From positions 80,668 to 144,667 of the forward strand of contig CAMNTM010000008.1 of assembly GCA_946558465.1 (NCBI GenBank): 64,000 bases of DNA. The letters run 5' to 3'. Each line of letters starts with the position of its first letter. The first letter of the stretch is position 1. The DNA is from an uncultured Lachnospiraceae bacterium (GTDB lineage Bacteria > Bacillota > Clostridia > Lachnospirales > Lachnospiraceae). A program made the translations under genes and the position numbers. This document shows positions 43,974-52,635 of the stretch, in pieces. The notes under the pieces were generated by a model. That model saw only the letters and a list, made by a program, of their open reading frames with translations, ran no database searches and was not told where the DNA came from.

Positions 43974-44078
43974 ATGAATAACTGTAAAATAATACGGCTT
44001 ACAGATAAGCCGGAGATAAAGGGGAAGGCAGTGCATTGGTTTCATGATTTGGGAATAAAAAATGTTGTGAAGGGATAA
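43974..44078 (+). pseudogene. Short GNAT-like N-terminal remnant
   Basis: A 34-codon frame with AACAGGAG upstream encodes CKIIRLTDKPEIKGKAVHWFHD, which resembles the first helix of clostridial GNAT acetyltransferases, and then diverges and stops. The rest of an acetyltransferase is absent. It is most likely a decayed gene fragment; a functional small peptide cannot be excluded. It ends 9 bases before the helicase gene, and its ribosome site may help translate that gene. Confidence 0.35.
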
Positions 44079-44087
44079 AGCTGAGTA

Positions 44088-46475
44088 ATGAATATAGAAC
44101 AGCCTGTAGTCAGGATATCTGTACGAACTCTTGTAGAATTTGTACTTCGTGAGGGTGATATTGACAACCGGACAGCGGGGGCAGATAAGGATGCCATGCA
44201 GCTTGGAAGCAGGATACATCGGAGAATTCAGCGGCAGATGGGCGCAGATTACCAGGCAGAGGTTCCTTTAGGATATGAGCTTTTCTGCCGGGGCTTTACT
44301 CTCAGACTGGAAGGACGTGCGGACGGTATTATCCATGCGCCGGAGGGGATTGTTATTGATGAGATTAAGGGAGTGTTTAAGGAGCTTGAGACGCTTAGAG
44401 AGCCGGCAGCCGTTCATCTTGCCCAGGCGAGGTGCTATGCTTATATGTATGCTTCTAAGGAGGCGCTTGAGGAAATCGGAGTTCAGATGACCTACTGTAA
44501 TATGGAGACAGAGGAAATAAAGCGTTTTCAGAGTGTTTATACTTTTAAGGAGCTGGAAGCCTGGTTTCTTGAGCTGGCAGGAAGATATGAAAAATGGGCG
44601 AGATATCAAATTGAGTGGAAGAAAAAGCGCAACATCTCGATTAAGGGAGTTGAGTTTCCTTTTTCGTATCGCGAAGGGCAGAAAGAGCTGGCCGCCTCGG
44701 TTTACCGGACAATTCTCAGGAAGAAGAAGCTTTTTATCCAGGCTCCGACCGGAGTGGGAAAGACGATCGCGACACTGTTCCCGGCGGTAAAGGCAGTGGG
44801 AGAGGGGCTTGGAGATAAGATATTTTATTTGACTGCGAAGACGATTACCCGGACTGCGGCTTGTCAGGCATTTGATATTTTAAGGAAGCAGGCTCTGCGT
44901 ATGAAGGTAATTATGCTGACTGCAAAGGAAAAAATCTGCTTTTGCGAGGAGACAAACTGTAATCCGGATTACTGTCCGTATGCGAAGGGACATTATGACA
45001 GAGTGAATGATGCAGTCTATGAGCTTCTCACGACATCAGATGAGATGAGCCGGCAGATTTTGGAGGAGCAGGCAGAAAAGTGGAAGGTCTGTCCTCATGA
45101 AATGAGCTTAGATGTGTCTTCCTGGGTAGATGCGGTCATCTGTGATTATAATTATGTGTTTGATCCAAATGCGCATCTGCGGAGATTTTTTGGAGAAGGA
45201 ATAAAAGGAGAATATTTGTTTCTAGTCGATGAGGCACATAATCTGGTGGAGCGGGGAAGAGAGATGTACAGTGCGGATATCTGCAAGGAGGATTTTTTGA
45301 AGCTGAAACGGCGTGTACAGACTGAGGACAGGAAGCTTTCTAAAAGACTTGATGAATGTAATAAGCAGCTGCTTGCATTAAAGCGTGAATGTGAGGAATA
45401 TCAGGTATTAAACAGTGTGTCTCATGTATATTTAAAGCTTTTGAATCTGATGGGAGAACTCGACAGGTTTTTGGAGGAGTGCAGGAAGGAGGAGCTTAGA
45501 AAGGAAGTGCTGGAATTTTATTTTTCAGTACGTATGTTTATTTATATACATGAACGTCTGGATGAAAATTACATCATCTACTCAGAAATTGAAGAAAACG
45601 GACATTTTAAAGTACATCTTTTCTGTGTAAATCCGTCCGTAAACCTGCAGGAATTTTTGGATAAGGGAAACAGTACGATTTTCTTTTCGGCAACACTGCT
45701 TCCTATTCATTATTATAAAAAGCTTTTGAGTACTGGAAAGGAGGATTATGCAGTTTATGCAAAATCGCCCTTTGATACGGAAAATCGTCTCATACTTGAG
45801 GGCAGTGATGTGAGTACAAAATATACGAGGCGCGGGAAGGATATGTACCGGCGGTATGCAGAGTATCTCTGTAGAGCGGCAGGAGCAAAAAAGGGGAATT
45901 ATCTTGCCTTTTTTCCTTCCTATCACTTTATGAAAGAGGTGTATCAGGAGTTTACGACTGCTTTAGATGAGGCAGATTGCCCGGCTGAATGGAAGCAGAC
46001 AGAATATGTGCTGCAGTCTCAATACATGTCAGAAGAGGCCAGAGAGATATTTCTTGAAAATTTTGAGGAGGAAAGAGAGCAAAGTTTTATAGGCTTTTGT
46101 GTAATGGGGGGGATATTTTCGGAAGGGATAGACCTGGCCGGGAACAGGCTTATCGGTGTTATTATTGTCGGGACCGGACTTCCGCAGGTGTGCCGGGAAC
46201 GTGAGCTTTTAAAGAACTATTTTGACGCCGGGGGAGAGGCCGGCTTTGACTATGCATATCTTTATCCAGGTATGAATAAGGTGCTTCAGTCTGCCGGAAG
46301 AGTGATCCGTACAGATGAGGACAAGGGTGTTGTTCTGCTTTTGGATGACAGGTTTCTGGCTCGAAGATACCATGAGATATTTCCGAGGGAGTGGGAGAAT
46401 ACAAAAGTCTGTAATATAGAAAGTGTGACGGCACAAGTAGAAGAGTTTTGGAAAAAAGTGGATGAAATCAAATAA
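44088..46475 (+). CDS. Fused RecB/Cas4-like nuclease and XPD/DinG-like helicase
   Basis: 795 residues. The N-terminal 1-160 has the RecB/Cas4 PD-(D/E)xK set: H44 (GSRIHRRIQ), D79 (EGRADG), E92-x-K94 (IDEIKG) and Q113/Y118 (LAQARCYAY). From about 200 a superfamily 2 helicase follows, with Walker A QAPTGVGKT at 218-226 and DEAH at 381-384. Between them are Cys284/286, Cys291, Cys295 and Cys335, the expected positions for the XPD/DinG 4Fe-4S domain. Late motifs GGIFSEGIDLAG and QSAGRVIRT complete the motor. It probably unwinds and trims damaged or foreign DNA 5' to 3'. It lies 211 bases after the radical SAM/DUF4130 pair, plausibly in the same SOS-driven transcript. Confidence 0.88.
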   Translation: MNIEQPVVRISVRTLVEFVLREGDIDNRTAGADKDAMQLGSRIHRRIQRQMGADYQAEVPLGYELFCRGFTLRLEGRADGIIHAPEGIVIDEIKGVFKELETLREPAAVHLAQARCYAYMYASKEALEEIGVQMTYCNMETEEIKRFQSVYTFKELEAWFLELAGRYEKWARYQIEWKKKRNISIKGVEFPFSYREGQKELAASVYRTILRKKKLFIQAPTGVGKTIATLFPAVKAVGEGLGDKIFYLTAKTITRTAACQAFDILRKQALRMKVIMLTAKEKICFCEETNCNPDYCPYAKGHYDRVNDAVYELLTTSDEMSRQILEEQAEKWKVCPHEMSLDVSSWVDAVICDYNYVFDPNAHLRRFFGEGIKGEYLFLVDEAHNLVERGREMYSADICKEDFLKLKRRVQTEDRKLSKRLDECNKQLLALKRECEEYQVLNSVSHVYLKLLNLMGELDRFLEECRKEELRKEVLEFYFSVRMFIYIHERLDENYIIYSEIEENGHFKVHLFCVNPSVNLQEFLDKGNSTIFFSATLLPIHYYKKLLSTGKEDYAVYAKSPFDTENRLILEGSDVSTKYTRRGKDMYRRYAEYLCRAAGAKKGNYLAFFPSYHFMKEVYQEFTTALDEADCPAEWKQTEYVLQSQYMSEEAREIFLENFEEEREQSFIGFCVMGGIFSEGIDLAGNRLIGVIIVGTGLPQVCRERELLKNYFDAGGEAGFDYAYLYPGMNKVLQSAGRVIRTDEDKGVVLLLDDRFLARRYHEIFPREWENTKVCNIESVTAQVEEFWKKVDEIK

Positions 46476-46476
46476 A

Positions 46477-46527
46477 TGAAGTCAAGAGCCTCCAGTATAT
46501 TGATGTGTAAGGAAGCTCTTGACTTCA
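46477..46527. terminator. Long hairpin between convergent helicase and ABC genes
   Basis: A perfect 13-base inverted repeat, TGAAGTCAAGAGC (46477-46489) and its complement (46515-46527), with a 25-base loop. It sits exactly between two convergent genes. There is no long T run, so it may act as a bidirectional pause or rho-aided terminator. Confidence 0.5.
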
Positions 46528-46531
46528 GCAG

Positions 46532-47365
46532 TTATACAAGATTAAGCTTTTTGTTCATGACCCAGTAGGACAGGGCATACAGTCCTGCGCCTGAGACGAT
46601 AGAGAGTATTGTTGTGAATAGAATCATATTTTTCATATACCCGGCGGGGGATATAGACATGATGCCGTCTCCTGTCATCATGGGGAATATACCCGAAATC
46701 AGCATGACAGCAGACGAAAGTATGGCGAGAACTCCGGTTATCGCAAAATAGGCAGCTACTGCGCCGACTACTCTGTGTCCTGAAAAAAGCTGTCCCAGTA
46801 TAACAGAAGTATAGTACATAATAACATTAGAAATGGCGCCGATAAAACTGGATAACAGAAAAACTGCGGTAATTACGGCGAAGGACATCTGATAGGATCC
46901 TGTAAAACCGAGCTCCGCCTGGATTTCCGGAGCATATTGACGGAAAAGGCCGGTAATGTCGGGAGTGGCTAAGACAATATAAAGGGAGAGAAATACTAAA
47001 AATGTATCAATGCAGCTCCAGATGCCTCCTGAAATGGTTTTAGATAACAGATGCTGCCCGCGGGTTACCGGAAGTGTCTGGGACAGATAGCCTTCATCGG
47101 AAAAAAGATTTTTGTAAAAGCGTACAGTGATAATCAGTCCGGTAGCAAAGGATATACATGTGACAAGCAGAGAATACAGAATTATTGTCATCACCAGCAT
47201 GAATGGTATAGCAGAGCCTGTTTCTGATTCCAGCAGACTTTCGGCTGTTATCTTTTCGGTGAAAAAAATACGTATAAGTACTGCTGATAAAAGTAAAACT
47301 CCGTGTATGATAATAAGAAATCGATTTAAAGATTTGATATCGTATTTTATTAATTTTCCTAACAT
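46532..47365 (-). CDS. ABC-2 type transporter permease of a YtrA-type module
   Basis: 277 residues with about six membrane helices. The opening MLGKLIKYDIKSLNRFLIIIHG is typical of clostridial ABC-2 permeases in small GntR-linked modules. EGYLSQTLPVTRGQHLLSKTI after the second helix is the conserved cytoplasmic segment of this family. It overlaps the ATPase gene by 7 bases and forms an exporter with it. Related Ytr modules respond to cell-wall-active antibiotics in bacilli. The cargo here is unknown. Confidence 0.8.
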   Translation of the reverse strand: MLGKLIKYDIKSLNRFLIIIHGVLLLSAVLIRIFFTEKITAESLLESETGSAIPFMLVMTIILYSLLVTCISFATGLIITVRFYKNLFSDEGYLSQTLPVTRGQHLLSKTISGGIWSCIDTFLVFLSLYIVLATPDITGLFRQYAPEIQAELGFTGSYQMSFAVITAVFLLSSFIGAISNVIMYYTSVILGQLFSGHRVVGAVAAYFAITGVLAILSSAVMLISGIFPMMTGDGIMSISPAGYMKNMILFTTILSIVSGAGLYALSYWVMNKKLNLV

Positions 47366-48060
47366 CTGAATACCTCCCGGAAAAGTGAGTCTATAGATTT
47401 TCCCTGCTCCATGCGGATTTCATCTACAGTGGCATTGAGTGCGAGCTGTCCCTGACGGATAAAGACGACTCGGTCCAGAATATTTTCAATGTCGTGAATT
47501 AAATGTGTGGAGAGTAGAATTGCAGCATCTTCATTGTAATTCGTCAATATAGTCCGCAGAATATAATCTCTTGCAGCCGGATCTACGCCTCCGATCGGCT
47601 CGTCAAGCACGTAGAGAGAAGCGTCGCGGCTCATAACCAGAATAAGCTGAAGCTTTTCTTTTGTACCTTTGGAAAGTGTTCTCAGGCGTACCTCTGCACG
47701 GATTTCCAGATCGCGCAGCATCTGATAGGCGCGTTCAGTGACAAAGTCATCGTAAAAATCTGCAAAGTAGGAGATAATATCCTTCACCTTCATGGATTCG
47801 TCAAGGTACGTGCGCTCGGGAAGATAGGATACGATTTTTTTTGTCTTAACACCAGGGGCCATGCCGTCTATCAGAACTTCTCCGCCGGTTGGAATCAAAA
47901 GGCCGTTGATGAGTTTGATAAGAGTAGTCTTGCCGCTTCCGTTCGGTCCTAAAAGTCCTACGATCTGACCGCGTTCGAGTGTTAGATTCAGGCTGTTAAG
48001 TGCGTAAGATATATTGTTGTATTTTTTGGAAAGTTCTCTGCATTCTAAAATTGGTTTCAT
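47359..48060 (-). CDS. ABC transporter ATP-binding protein of a YtrA-type module
   Basis: 233 residues. Walker A LLGPNGSGKTT is at about 36-46, the signature is the variant LSKGTKEKLQL, Walker B is LYVLDEPIGGVDP and the switch region is LLSTHLIHD. The LSKG form is usual in BcrA/YtrB-type ATPases. It lies 1 base after the GntR regulator and overlaps the permease, so the three are one transcript. It powers the ABC-2 permease, probably for export or for envelope-stress protection. Confidence 0.87.
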   Translation of the reverse strand: MKPILECRELSKKYNNISYALNSLNLTLERGQIVGLLGPNGSGKTTLIKLINGLLIPTGGEVLIDGMAPGVKTKKIVSYLPERTYLDESMKVKDIISYFADFYDDFVTERAYQMLRDLEIRAEVRLRTLSKGTKEKLQLILVMSRDASLYVLDEPIGGVDPAARDYILRTILTNYNEDAAILLSTHLIHDIENILDRVVFIRQGQLALNATVDEIRMEQGKSIDSLFREVFRC

Positions 48061-48061
48061 G

Positions 48062-48430
48062 TTACGCCTCCCTCTTTAGAGTTTTCTGAATCAGGCTTAA
48101 GGTTTCCTCTTCTTGGAAGCCTAACTGCTTCATTTGTTCAAAAAACTTTCGAATCTGTTCAAAGGCCAGTTCATCCTTTAATTGTTTCAGCATTTTCTCG
48201 TCCTCCGTTATGAATCGCCCGCTGGTGCGCTGTGAGTAAACAAGTCCCTCTCTTTCCAGCTCAGACAAAGCCTTCTGCATCGTATTTGGATTTACTGAGG
48301 CGATCAGCGCCAGCTCTCTTACGGAAGGAAGCTTTTCTCCGGGCCTGTATAAGCTTGCGATGATGTCCTGGCGGATTCTGTCCATGAGCTGTAAATAGAT
48401 CGGGCGGTCATTATCTAGTTCCCATGACAT
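48062..48430 (-). CDS. GntR family regulator, YtrA subfamily
   Basis: 122 residues. A GntR winged helix (PIYLQLMDRIRQDIIASLY, RPGEKLPSVREL, then VNPNTMQKALSELEREGLV) is followed by a short helical tail of about 45 residues. This is the YtrA arrangement, which lacks a full ligand domain. I start at ATG 48430 with GAAGGTG upstream. It is first in the operon and an inverted repeat overlaps its promoter, so it probably represses its own transporter operon until cell-envelope stress. Confidence 0.87.
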   Translation of the reverse strand: MSWELDNDRPIYLQLMDRIRQDIIASLYRPGEKLPSVRELALIASVNPNTMQKALSELEREGLVYSQRTSGRFITEDEKMLKQLKDELAFEQIRKFFEQMKQLGFQEEETLSLIQKTLKREA

Positions 48431-48451
48431 GCGGTGCACCTTCTTTCTAGG

Positions 48452-48483
48452 TATTATTGTACTATCTAAATAATACAATAATA
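48452..48483. promoter_or_regulatory. Inverted-repeat operator for the YtrA-like regulator
   Basis: TATTATTGTA (48452-48461) and TACAATAATA (48474-48483) are perfect inverted arms 12 bases apart. The right arm contains the -10 element of the operon promoter. GntR/YtrA proteins bind such spaced dyads as dimers. Confidence 0.6.
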
Positions 48484-48503
48484 CAAATAAAAAAGAATGT
48501 CAA
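48475..48503 (-). promoter_or_regulatory. Promoter of the GntR/ABC operon
   Basis: On the minus strand TTGACA (48503-48498) and TATTGT (48480-48475) are 17 bases apart. The -10 element is inside the operator arm, as expected for steric repression. Confidence 0.6.
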
Positions 48504-48537
48504 GAAATTTTGGAATACATTTTGATAGTTTTATTTA

Positions 48538-49350
48538 TTAAAGAATGGGAATTTCAATCTGTACTATATAATCATCAATTTTGTCAATAACGGTTTCATT
48601 GATTCCCTTTTCATAGGAAAAACCGGACAGAGTCAGTCCGTTCTCATCGGCGTAGTTTAAGACAGCCTGATACCGGAGAGGGATAGCATCCCAGCTTCCC
48701 TTATGAAAGGCTCTCAGGTATTTTCCCTCTGGCTGTGTATGAAGTCCTTTTTTCTGTTTAAGAAAGGGAATCTCTATAAACAGTTTAGTATAATTGTCAA
48801 AGCTGCCTCTGAGCAGACTGGAGACAGGAATCATGGAGCCGTAAGAGGCGTCGTGCAGACGTCCCAGGCTGTATTTTGCTGTTTCAGCTGTAATCAATTC
48901 CACTTCGTTTTCAAAGGAGATATCCTTGTTGATATCTACAGTTACCAGACAGTGTGCCTCTTTTTTTATAATACTGATTTCAGATAAGTCCATGGTCAGC
49001 AGAGTGCTCATATTTTGGTAATGGCTGCATAATGTTTTTTGGACTGCCTGCAGGTGCATCATCTGCAGATTAAGGCCGGCAATTTTTTCTTCCAGAAGAG
49101 TCTTCATATTTTCAGCGGAGCGGTTTTTCATAAAATCCTGTATCTCTGTTATAGGTACATTAAGCTCCCGCAGCAAAAGAATGGTTTCCAGAATGGAGCT
49201 CTGATGGTAGTTATAGTATCGGTATCCATTGGACGGATTGACAGCGGCAGGCTTAAACAGACCGATTTCATCGTACCACATCAGAGTTTTTTTGTTGATG
49301 CCGTGCAGGGCTGCAAATTGACCGATTGTGAGTAATTTGTTCTTGCTCAT
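48538..49350 (-). CDS. MerR family regulator with effector-binding domain
   Basis: 270 residues. An N-terminal MerR helix-turn-helix (LTIGQFAALHGINKKTLMWYDEIGLFKP, then NGYRYY) and the dimer helix (about 75-115) precede a GyrI-like ligand-binding domain. This is the BmrR/Mta layout that senses hydrophobic compounds. It is divergent from a MATE exporter, and the intergenic region has a promoter with an overlong 19-base spacer and a dyad inside it, the hallmark of MerR activation. The likely role is drug- or metabolite-induced expression of the exporter. No strong ribosome site is seen other than AAGGAGAAA. Confidence 0.87.
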   Translation of the reverse strand: MSKNKLLTIGQFAALHGINKKTLMWYDEIGLFKPAAVNPSNGYRYYNYHQSSILETILLLRELNVPITEIQDFMKNRSAENMKTLLEEKIAGLNLQMMHLQAVQKTLCSHYQNMSTLLTMDLSEISIIKKEAHCLVTVDINKDISFENEVELITAETAKYSLGRLHDASYGSMIPVSSLLRGSFDNYTKLFIEIPFLKQKKGLHTQPEGKYLRAFHKGSWDAIPLRYQAVLNYADENGLTLSGFSYEKGINETVIDKIDDYIVQIEIPIL

Positions 49351-49412
49351 TTTAATTATTTCTCCTTATATTGTGCCGCAGACAGAAAAATTTAAAAATT
49401 TTCATCTTACTA

Positions 49413-49443
49413 TTGACCGTACTGTTACTGTATAGTTTATGAT
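49413..49443 (+). promoter_or_regulatory. MerR-type promoter with 19-base spacer
   Basis: TTGACC (49413-49418) and TATGAT (49438-49443) are 19 bases apart. The spacer holds an imperfect dyad ACCGTAC-N7-GTATAGT (5 of 7 pairs). MerR-family activators untwist such long spacers to allow initiation. It drives the MATE gene at 49485. Confidence 0.6.
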
Positions 49444-49484
49444 ACGCTGTACAGAGAAAAAATGCAAGGTAAGGGAGAATATTT

Positions 49485-50816
49485 ATGGAAAGCCAAAATG
49501 TATATTTGAAGCCTGTAACATTAAAAAATATCTTGAAGTTTGCAGTTCCGACTATCGTTATGACTGTGTTCATGTCTTTTTATACAATGGTTGACGGCCT
49601 TTTTGTGTCAAATTTGATTGGGACAGCTGCACTTTCGGCGATAAATCTGACTGCGCCCGTTATCCAGGGTGTTACTGCGGTGTCTACTATGCTTGCAGCC
49701 GGAGGAAGCGCAGTTATTATGAAAAAGATGGGAGAGCAGAAATCGGAGGAAGCAAAAGAAGATTTTACATTTTTAATTTTGGTGAATGTATTTGTAGGAA
49801 TCTTAATGAGTGTGCTTGGCTACCTGGCAATAGAAGCTATATTTTCCGGGATGAATCTTTCGGCAGAAGTGGAAGCATACTGTGTAGAATATTTAAGATA
49901 TTATCTGGTGTTTACAGTACCGATTCTTTTAATGAATAATTTTACGCTATATATGATTGCCAGCGAAAAGGCGGCGCTTTCTCTCATCTGTTCCGTGACG
50001 GGAGGCATCCTGAATATGGCGCTTGATTATATATTTATCGCAGGATTCGGCATGGGAATCGGCGGTGCGGCAGTTGCGACGGGACTTGGCTATTCGGTGA
50101 CGGCAGCGGCTGGATTGTATGTATTCAGCCAGAGAAAAAGTCTGCTGCATTTTAAGAAGCCGGTGTTTCGATTCCGGGTTCTTGTAAATGCAGCCTCAAA
50201 CGGCTGCTCAGAGATGGCGACGGCACTTGTTACCGGGATTATTACGATGATGTTTAATTGGACGATGCTTTATTATGTAGGAGAAGACGGCGTTGCGGCT
50301 GTCACAATTATTATGTATGTACTGATGTCTGCAAGCTCCCTGTATACGGGATATTCCTATGGAACAGCGCCTATGCTGAGTTTTTATTATGGGGAGCAGA
50401 ATCATGAAAAGCTGAGAAAGCTGATATCCATCAGTTTGAAGATTACGGCCGGTATTTCTATGATAACTATGACAGCCTCCTTTCTGCTGACAAAGCCGTT
50501 AGTATCAATTTTTGTCCGTCCGGATAATCCGGTGTATGACTTGGCAGTAACCGGGAACCGGGTATGCACCGCAGCGCTTCTTTTTATAGGATTCAATATA
50601 TTTGCCAGCGGGATGTTTACAGCATTGTCTAACGGGCTGATTTCGGCTGTACTGGCATTTTCCAGGTCATTTGTATTCATGCTGATTACAATGCTTGTGC
50701 TGCCTGTGCTTCTGGGTGTAAACGGCATCTGGCTGGCGACGCCTGCGGCGGAGATAATGGCACTTATATTGTCAGGCTTTATGTTCTTAAAATACAGGAA
50801 AAAATATGGGTACTAG
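49485..50816 (+). CDS. MATE family exporter controlled by MerR regulator
   Basis: 443 residues with 12 hydrophobic helices. It starts LKNILKFAVPTIVMTVFMSFYTMVDGLFV, the MATE TM1 region, with the second repeat starting near residue 235. It belongs to the NorM/DinF-like branch. AAGGGAG precedes the ATG. It is transcribed away from the adjacent MerR regulator, so inducible efflux of a toxic compound is the likely role. It is only distantly similar to the other MATE gene at 1427, with different N-terminal and loop sequences. Confidence 0.88.
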   Translation: MESQNVYLKPVTLKNILKFAVPTIVMTVFMSFYTMVDGLFVSNLIGTAALSAINLTAPVIQGVTAVSTMLAAGGSAVIMKKMGEQKSEEAKEDFTFLILVNVFVGILMSVLGYLAIEAIFSGMNLSAEVEAYCVEYLRYYLVFTVPILLMNNFTLYMIASEKAALSLICSVTGGILNMALDYIFIAGFGMGIGGAAVATGLGYSVTAAAGLYVFSQRKSLLHFKKPVFRFRVLVNAASNGCSEMATALVTGIITMMFNWTMLYYVGEDGVAAVTIIMYVLMSASSLYTGYSYGTAPMLSFYYGEQNHEKLRKLISISLKITAGISMITMTASFLLTKPLVSIFVRPDNPVYDLAVTGNRVCTAALLFIGFNIFASGMFTALSNGLISAVLAFSRSFVFMLITMLVLPVLLGVNGIWLATPAAEIMALILSGFMFLKYRKKYGY

Positions 50817-50853
50817 TAAGCTGTCTGTTTGACAGCAGAAAACCAGTACCCAT
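50806..50853. terminator. Nested hairpin between convergent MATE and nfo genes
   Basis: Outer arms ATGGGTACT (50806-50814) and AGTACCCAT (50845-50853) enclose an inner stem GCTGTC/GACAGC (50820-50836). The outer arm covers the end of the MATE gene. It is probably a bidirectional terminator, although the T tract is short. Confidence 0.55.
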
Positions 50854-50872
50854 TATGCACGGCATATTCTAT

Positions 50873-51787
50873 TTAAGCAGTTTCCCCGTTATCTGCCAGT
50901 ATCTGTTCTTTAAGCTTTGGATTAAAGAGATTATCTCTAAGCATTGCAATCTCACGCTTATAGGGAGCATAGGACTTCTTTTCTTTGACCGGAGAAGGAA
51001 TATAAGGGGTTTCCAGAATCTTTGGAATATTTTTAAAGTCCGGGTGATGTACGATATAGGAGAGGGCATCAAAACCGATTTCGCCAAAGCCTAGATTAGC
51101 ATGGCGGTCTTTAGAGGCTCCGCAGATATTTTTGCTGTCATTAATGTGGAAGACAGCAATCTGCTCCTTTCCCAGTATCTTGTCGAACTGCTCTATAACT
51201 CCATCAAAATCATGGACGATATCATAGCCGCTGTCATGGGTATGGCATGTATCAAAGCAGACTCGCAGGCGGTCATTAAAAATAACTCCGTCATAGATAC
51301 GGGCCAGCTCTTCGAAGGAGCGTCCGAGCTCAGAGCCTTTTCCTGCCATAGTTTCCAGTGCGATATTGATATGTGTGTCTTTGGTCAGGACCTCATTTAA
51401 CCCGTTTACAATCTGACGGATTCCGGTGTCTGTGCCTTCTCCCACATGAGAGCCGGGATGGAGAATGAGGACCGGGCTTTTGCAGGCCTCGCTCCTTTCA
51501 ATCTCCAGCCGGAGAAAATCAACGGCAAGCCGGCAGGTTTCTGGTTTTACGGCATTTGCAAGGTTAATAATGTACGGGGCATGGACGATGATTTCCTCGA
51601 TGCCGTGCTCCTTCATATATTCCCAGGCGGGTTCAATCTTTAATTCACTTATGTCTTTTCGCTTTGTATTCTGCGGGGCACCGGTATAGAACATGAAGGT
51701 ATTGGCGCCGTAGGAGCAAGCTTCCTTTGCGGAGCCTAAAAGCATATCTTTACCGCTCATGCTTACATGAGAGCCTAGCTTCAGCAT
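50873..51787 (-). CDS. nfo: Endonuclease IV (AP endonuclease)
   Basis: 304 residues of the Nfo TIM barrel, which cuts DNA 5' of abasic sites during base excision repair using three zinc ions. Visible zinc-site strands are [72 protein letters not shown] and ILETPY. The C-terminal tail extends about 20 residues beyond the core. It lies 15 bases after the flavin reductase-rubredoxin gene on the same strand, so they may be co-transcribed. Confidence 0.95.
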   Translation of the reverse strand: MLKLGSHVSMSGKDMLLGSAKEACSYGANTFMFYTGAPQNTKRKDISELKIEPAWEYMKEHGIEEIIVHAPYIINLANAVKPETCRLAVDFLRLEIERSEACKSPVLILHPGSHVGEGTDTGIRQIVNGLNEVLTKDTHINIALETMAGKGSELGRSFEELARIYDGVIFNDRLRVCFDTCHTHDSGYDIVHDFDGVIEQFDKILGKEQIAVFHINDSKNICGASKDRHANLGFGEIGFDALSYIVHHPDFKNIPKILETPYIPSPVKEKKSYAPYKREIAMLRDNLFNPKLKEQILADNGETA

Positions 51788-51802
51788 AAAAGTATCTTCC
51801 TC

Positions 51803-52456
51803 TTATTGTCTCATAAATTTTTCCTTCGGCTGTTTACATACCGGACAGGTATAGGAATCCGGAAGCTCTTCAAAGGGAACCGTACCGTCATATTCATATC
51901 TGCAGATGCTGCAGACCCACTTTTCTTTTGTGGAATCCTGAGAGGGTGCAGTGTCTTCATCCGGAATATAGGTAGGAGCATTTTTCGGACTTTTTCCTTT
52001 GATAACGTTGTGGTAATAAGCGTAGGTCATAGGCGCAGAACTTCCGGCAGCCTCTCCGTCTAAAGCCTCTCCCAGGAAAATGGTATGAGTAGACGTTTCG
52101 AGAGTTCCGGTAACTTTGCAGACAATATATCCGCACGCATCGTCAAGAACGGCAATTCCTTCTCTTACCTGATATTTTACATCGGAGAATTTATCTGTAT
52201 CTCTTCCTGACTGGAAACCGAATGTTCCGATAATTCCTGGGTCGGAGCTTTCTGAGAGAATGGAAACAGCAAATTTTCCTGTTTTTTTGATACAGGAATT
52301 GGTGTAGTTATCATGATTTATGCTGACGGCGATAGAAGCGGGTGAGGAAGTGATCTGCATAGCGCTGTTGGCAGTGCAGCCGGTATGTCTGTCCCCATCC
52401 AGAGTAGATATTACGTAAACTCCATAAGATAGATTGCGAAATACTTGTTTGTTCAT
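51803..52456 (-). CDS. Flavin reductase-rubredoxin fusion (high-molecular-weight rubredoxin)
   Basis: 217 residues. An N-terminal flavin-reductase-like FMN domain (1 to about 155; [18 protein letters not shown], then [13 protein letters not shown]) is fused to a C-terminal rubredoxin with two C-x2-C pairs, WVCSIC and YTCPVCKQP. This is the Hrb layout, which passes electrons from NAD(P)H to flavodiiron oxygen or NO reductases in anaerobes. I use ATG 52456 with AAGGAGGC upstream. Its position just before nfo suggests a joint oxidative-damage response. No flavodiiron gene is in the window. Confidence 0.88.
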   Translation of the reverse strand: MNKQVFRNLSYGVYVISTLDGDRHTGCTANSAMQITSSPASIAVSINHDNYTNSCIKKTGKFAVSILSESSDPGIIGTFGFQSGRDTDKFSDVKYQVREGIAVLDDACGYIVCKVTGTLETSTHTIFLGEALDGEAAGSSAPMTYAYYHNVIKGKSPKNAPTYIPDEDTAPSQDSTKEKWVCSICRYEYDGTVPFEELPDSYTCPVCKQPKEKFMRQ

Positions 52457-52635
52457 AGAAGCCTCCTTAAATAAAATAATAATAGTAATGATTATTGGTA
52501 TATGAGACATATTACCATGCTTTTCCACTTTTTGCAATAAGAGTTTTAAGATTTGGTTGTTGAGAAGTTTCTCTTGTGATAAAATACATTAGATATTAAG
52601 AAGTATTATCTATTATGGGCGAAAGGACGAGAATT

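Noticed and set aside
44088..46475. Part of a CRISPR-Cas system because of the Cas4-like domain
   Set aside because: No repeat array or other cas gene is present, and Cas4-like nucleases also occur in general repair helicases.
52475..52505. Fur or PerR box upstream of the flavin reductase-rubredoxin gene
   Set aside because: The AATAAT/ATTATT dyad matches the 7-1-7 or PerR consensus only partly and the region is simply AT-rich.
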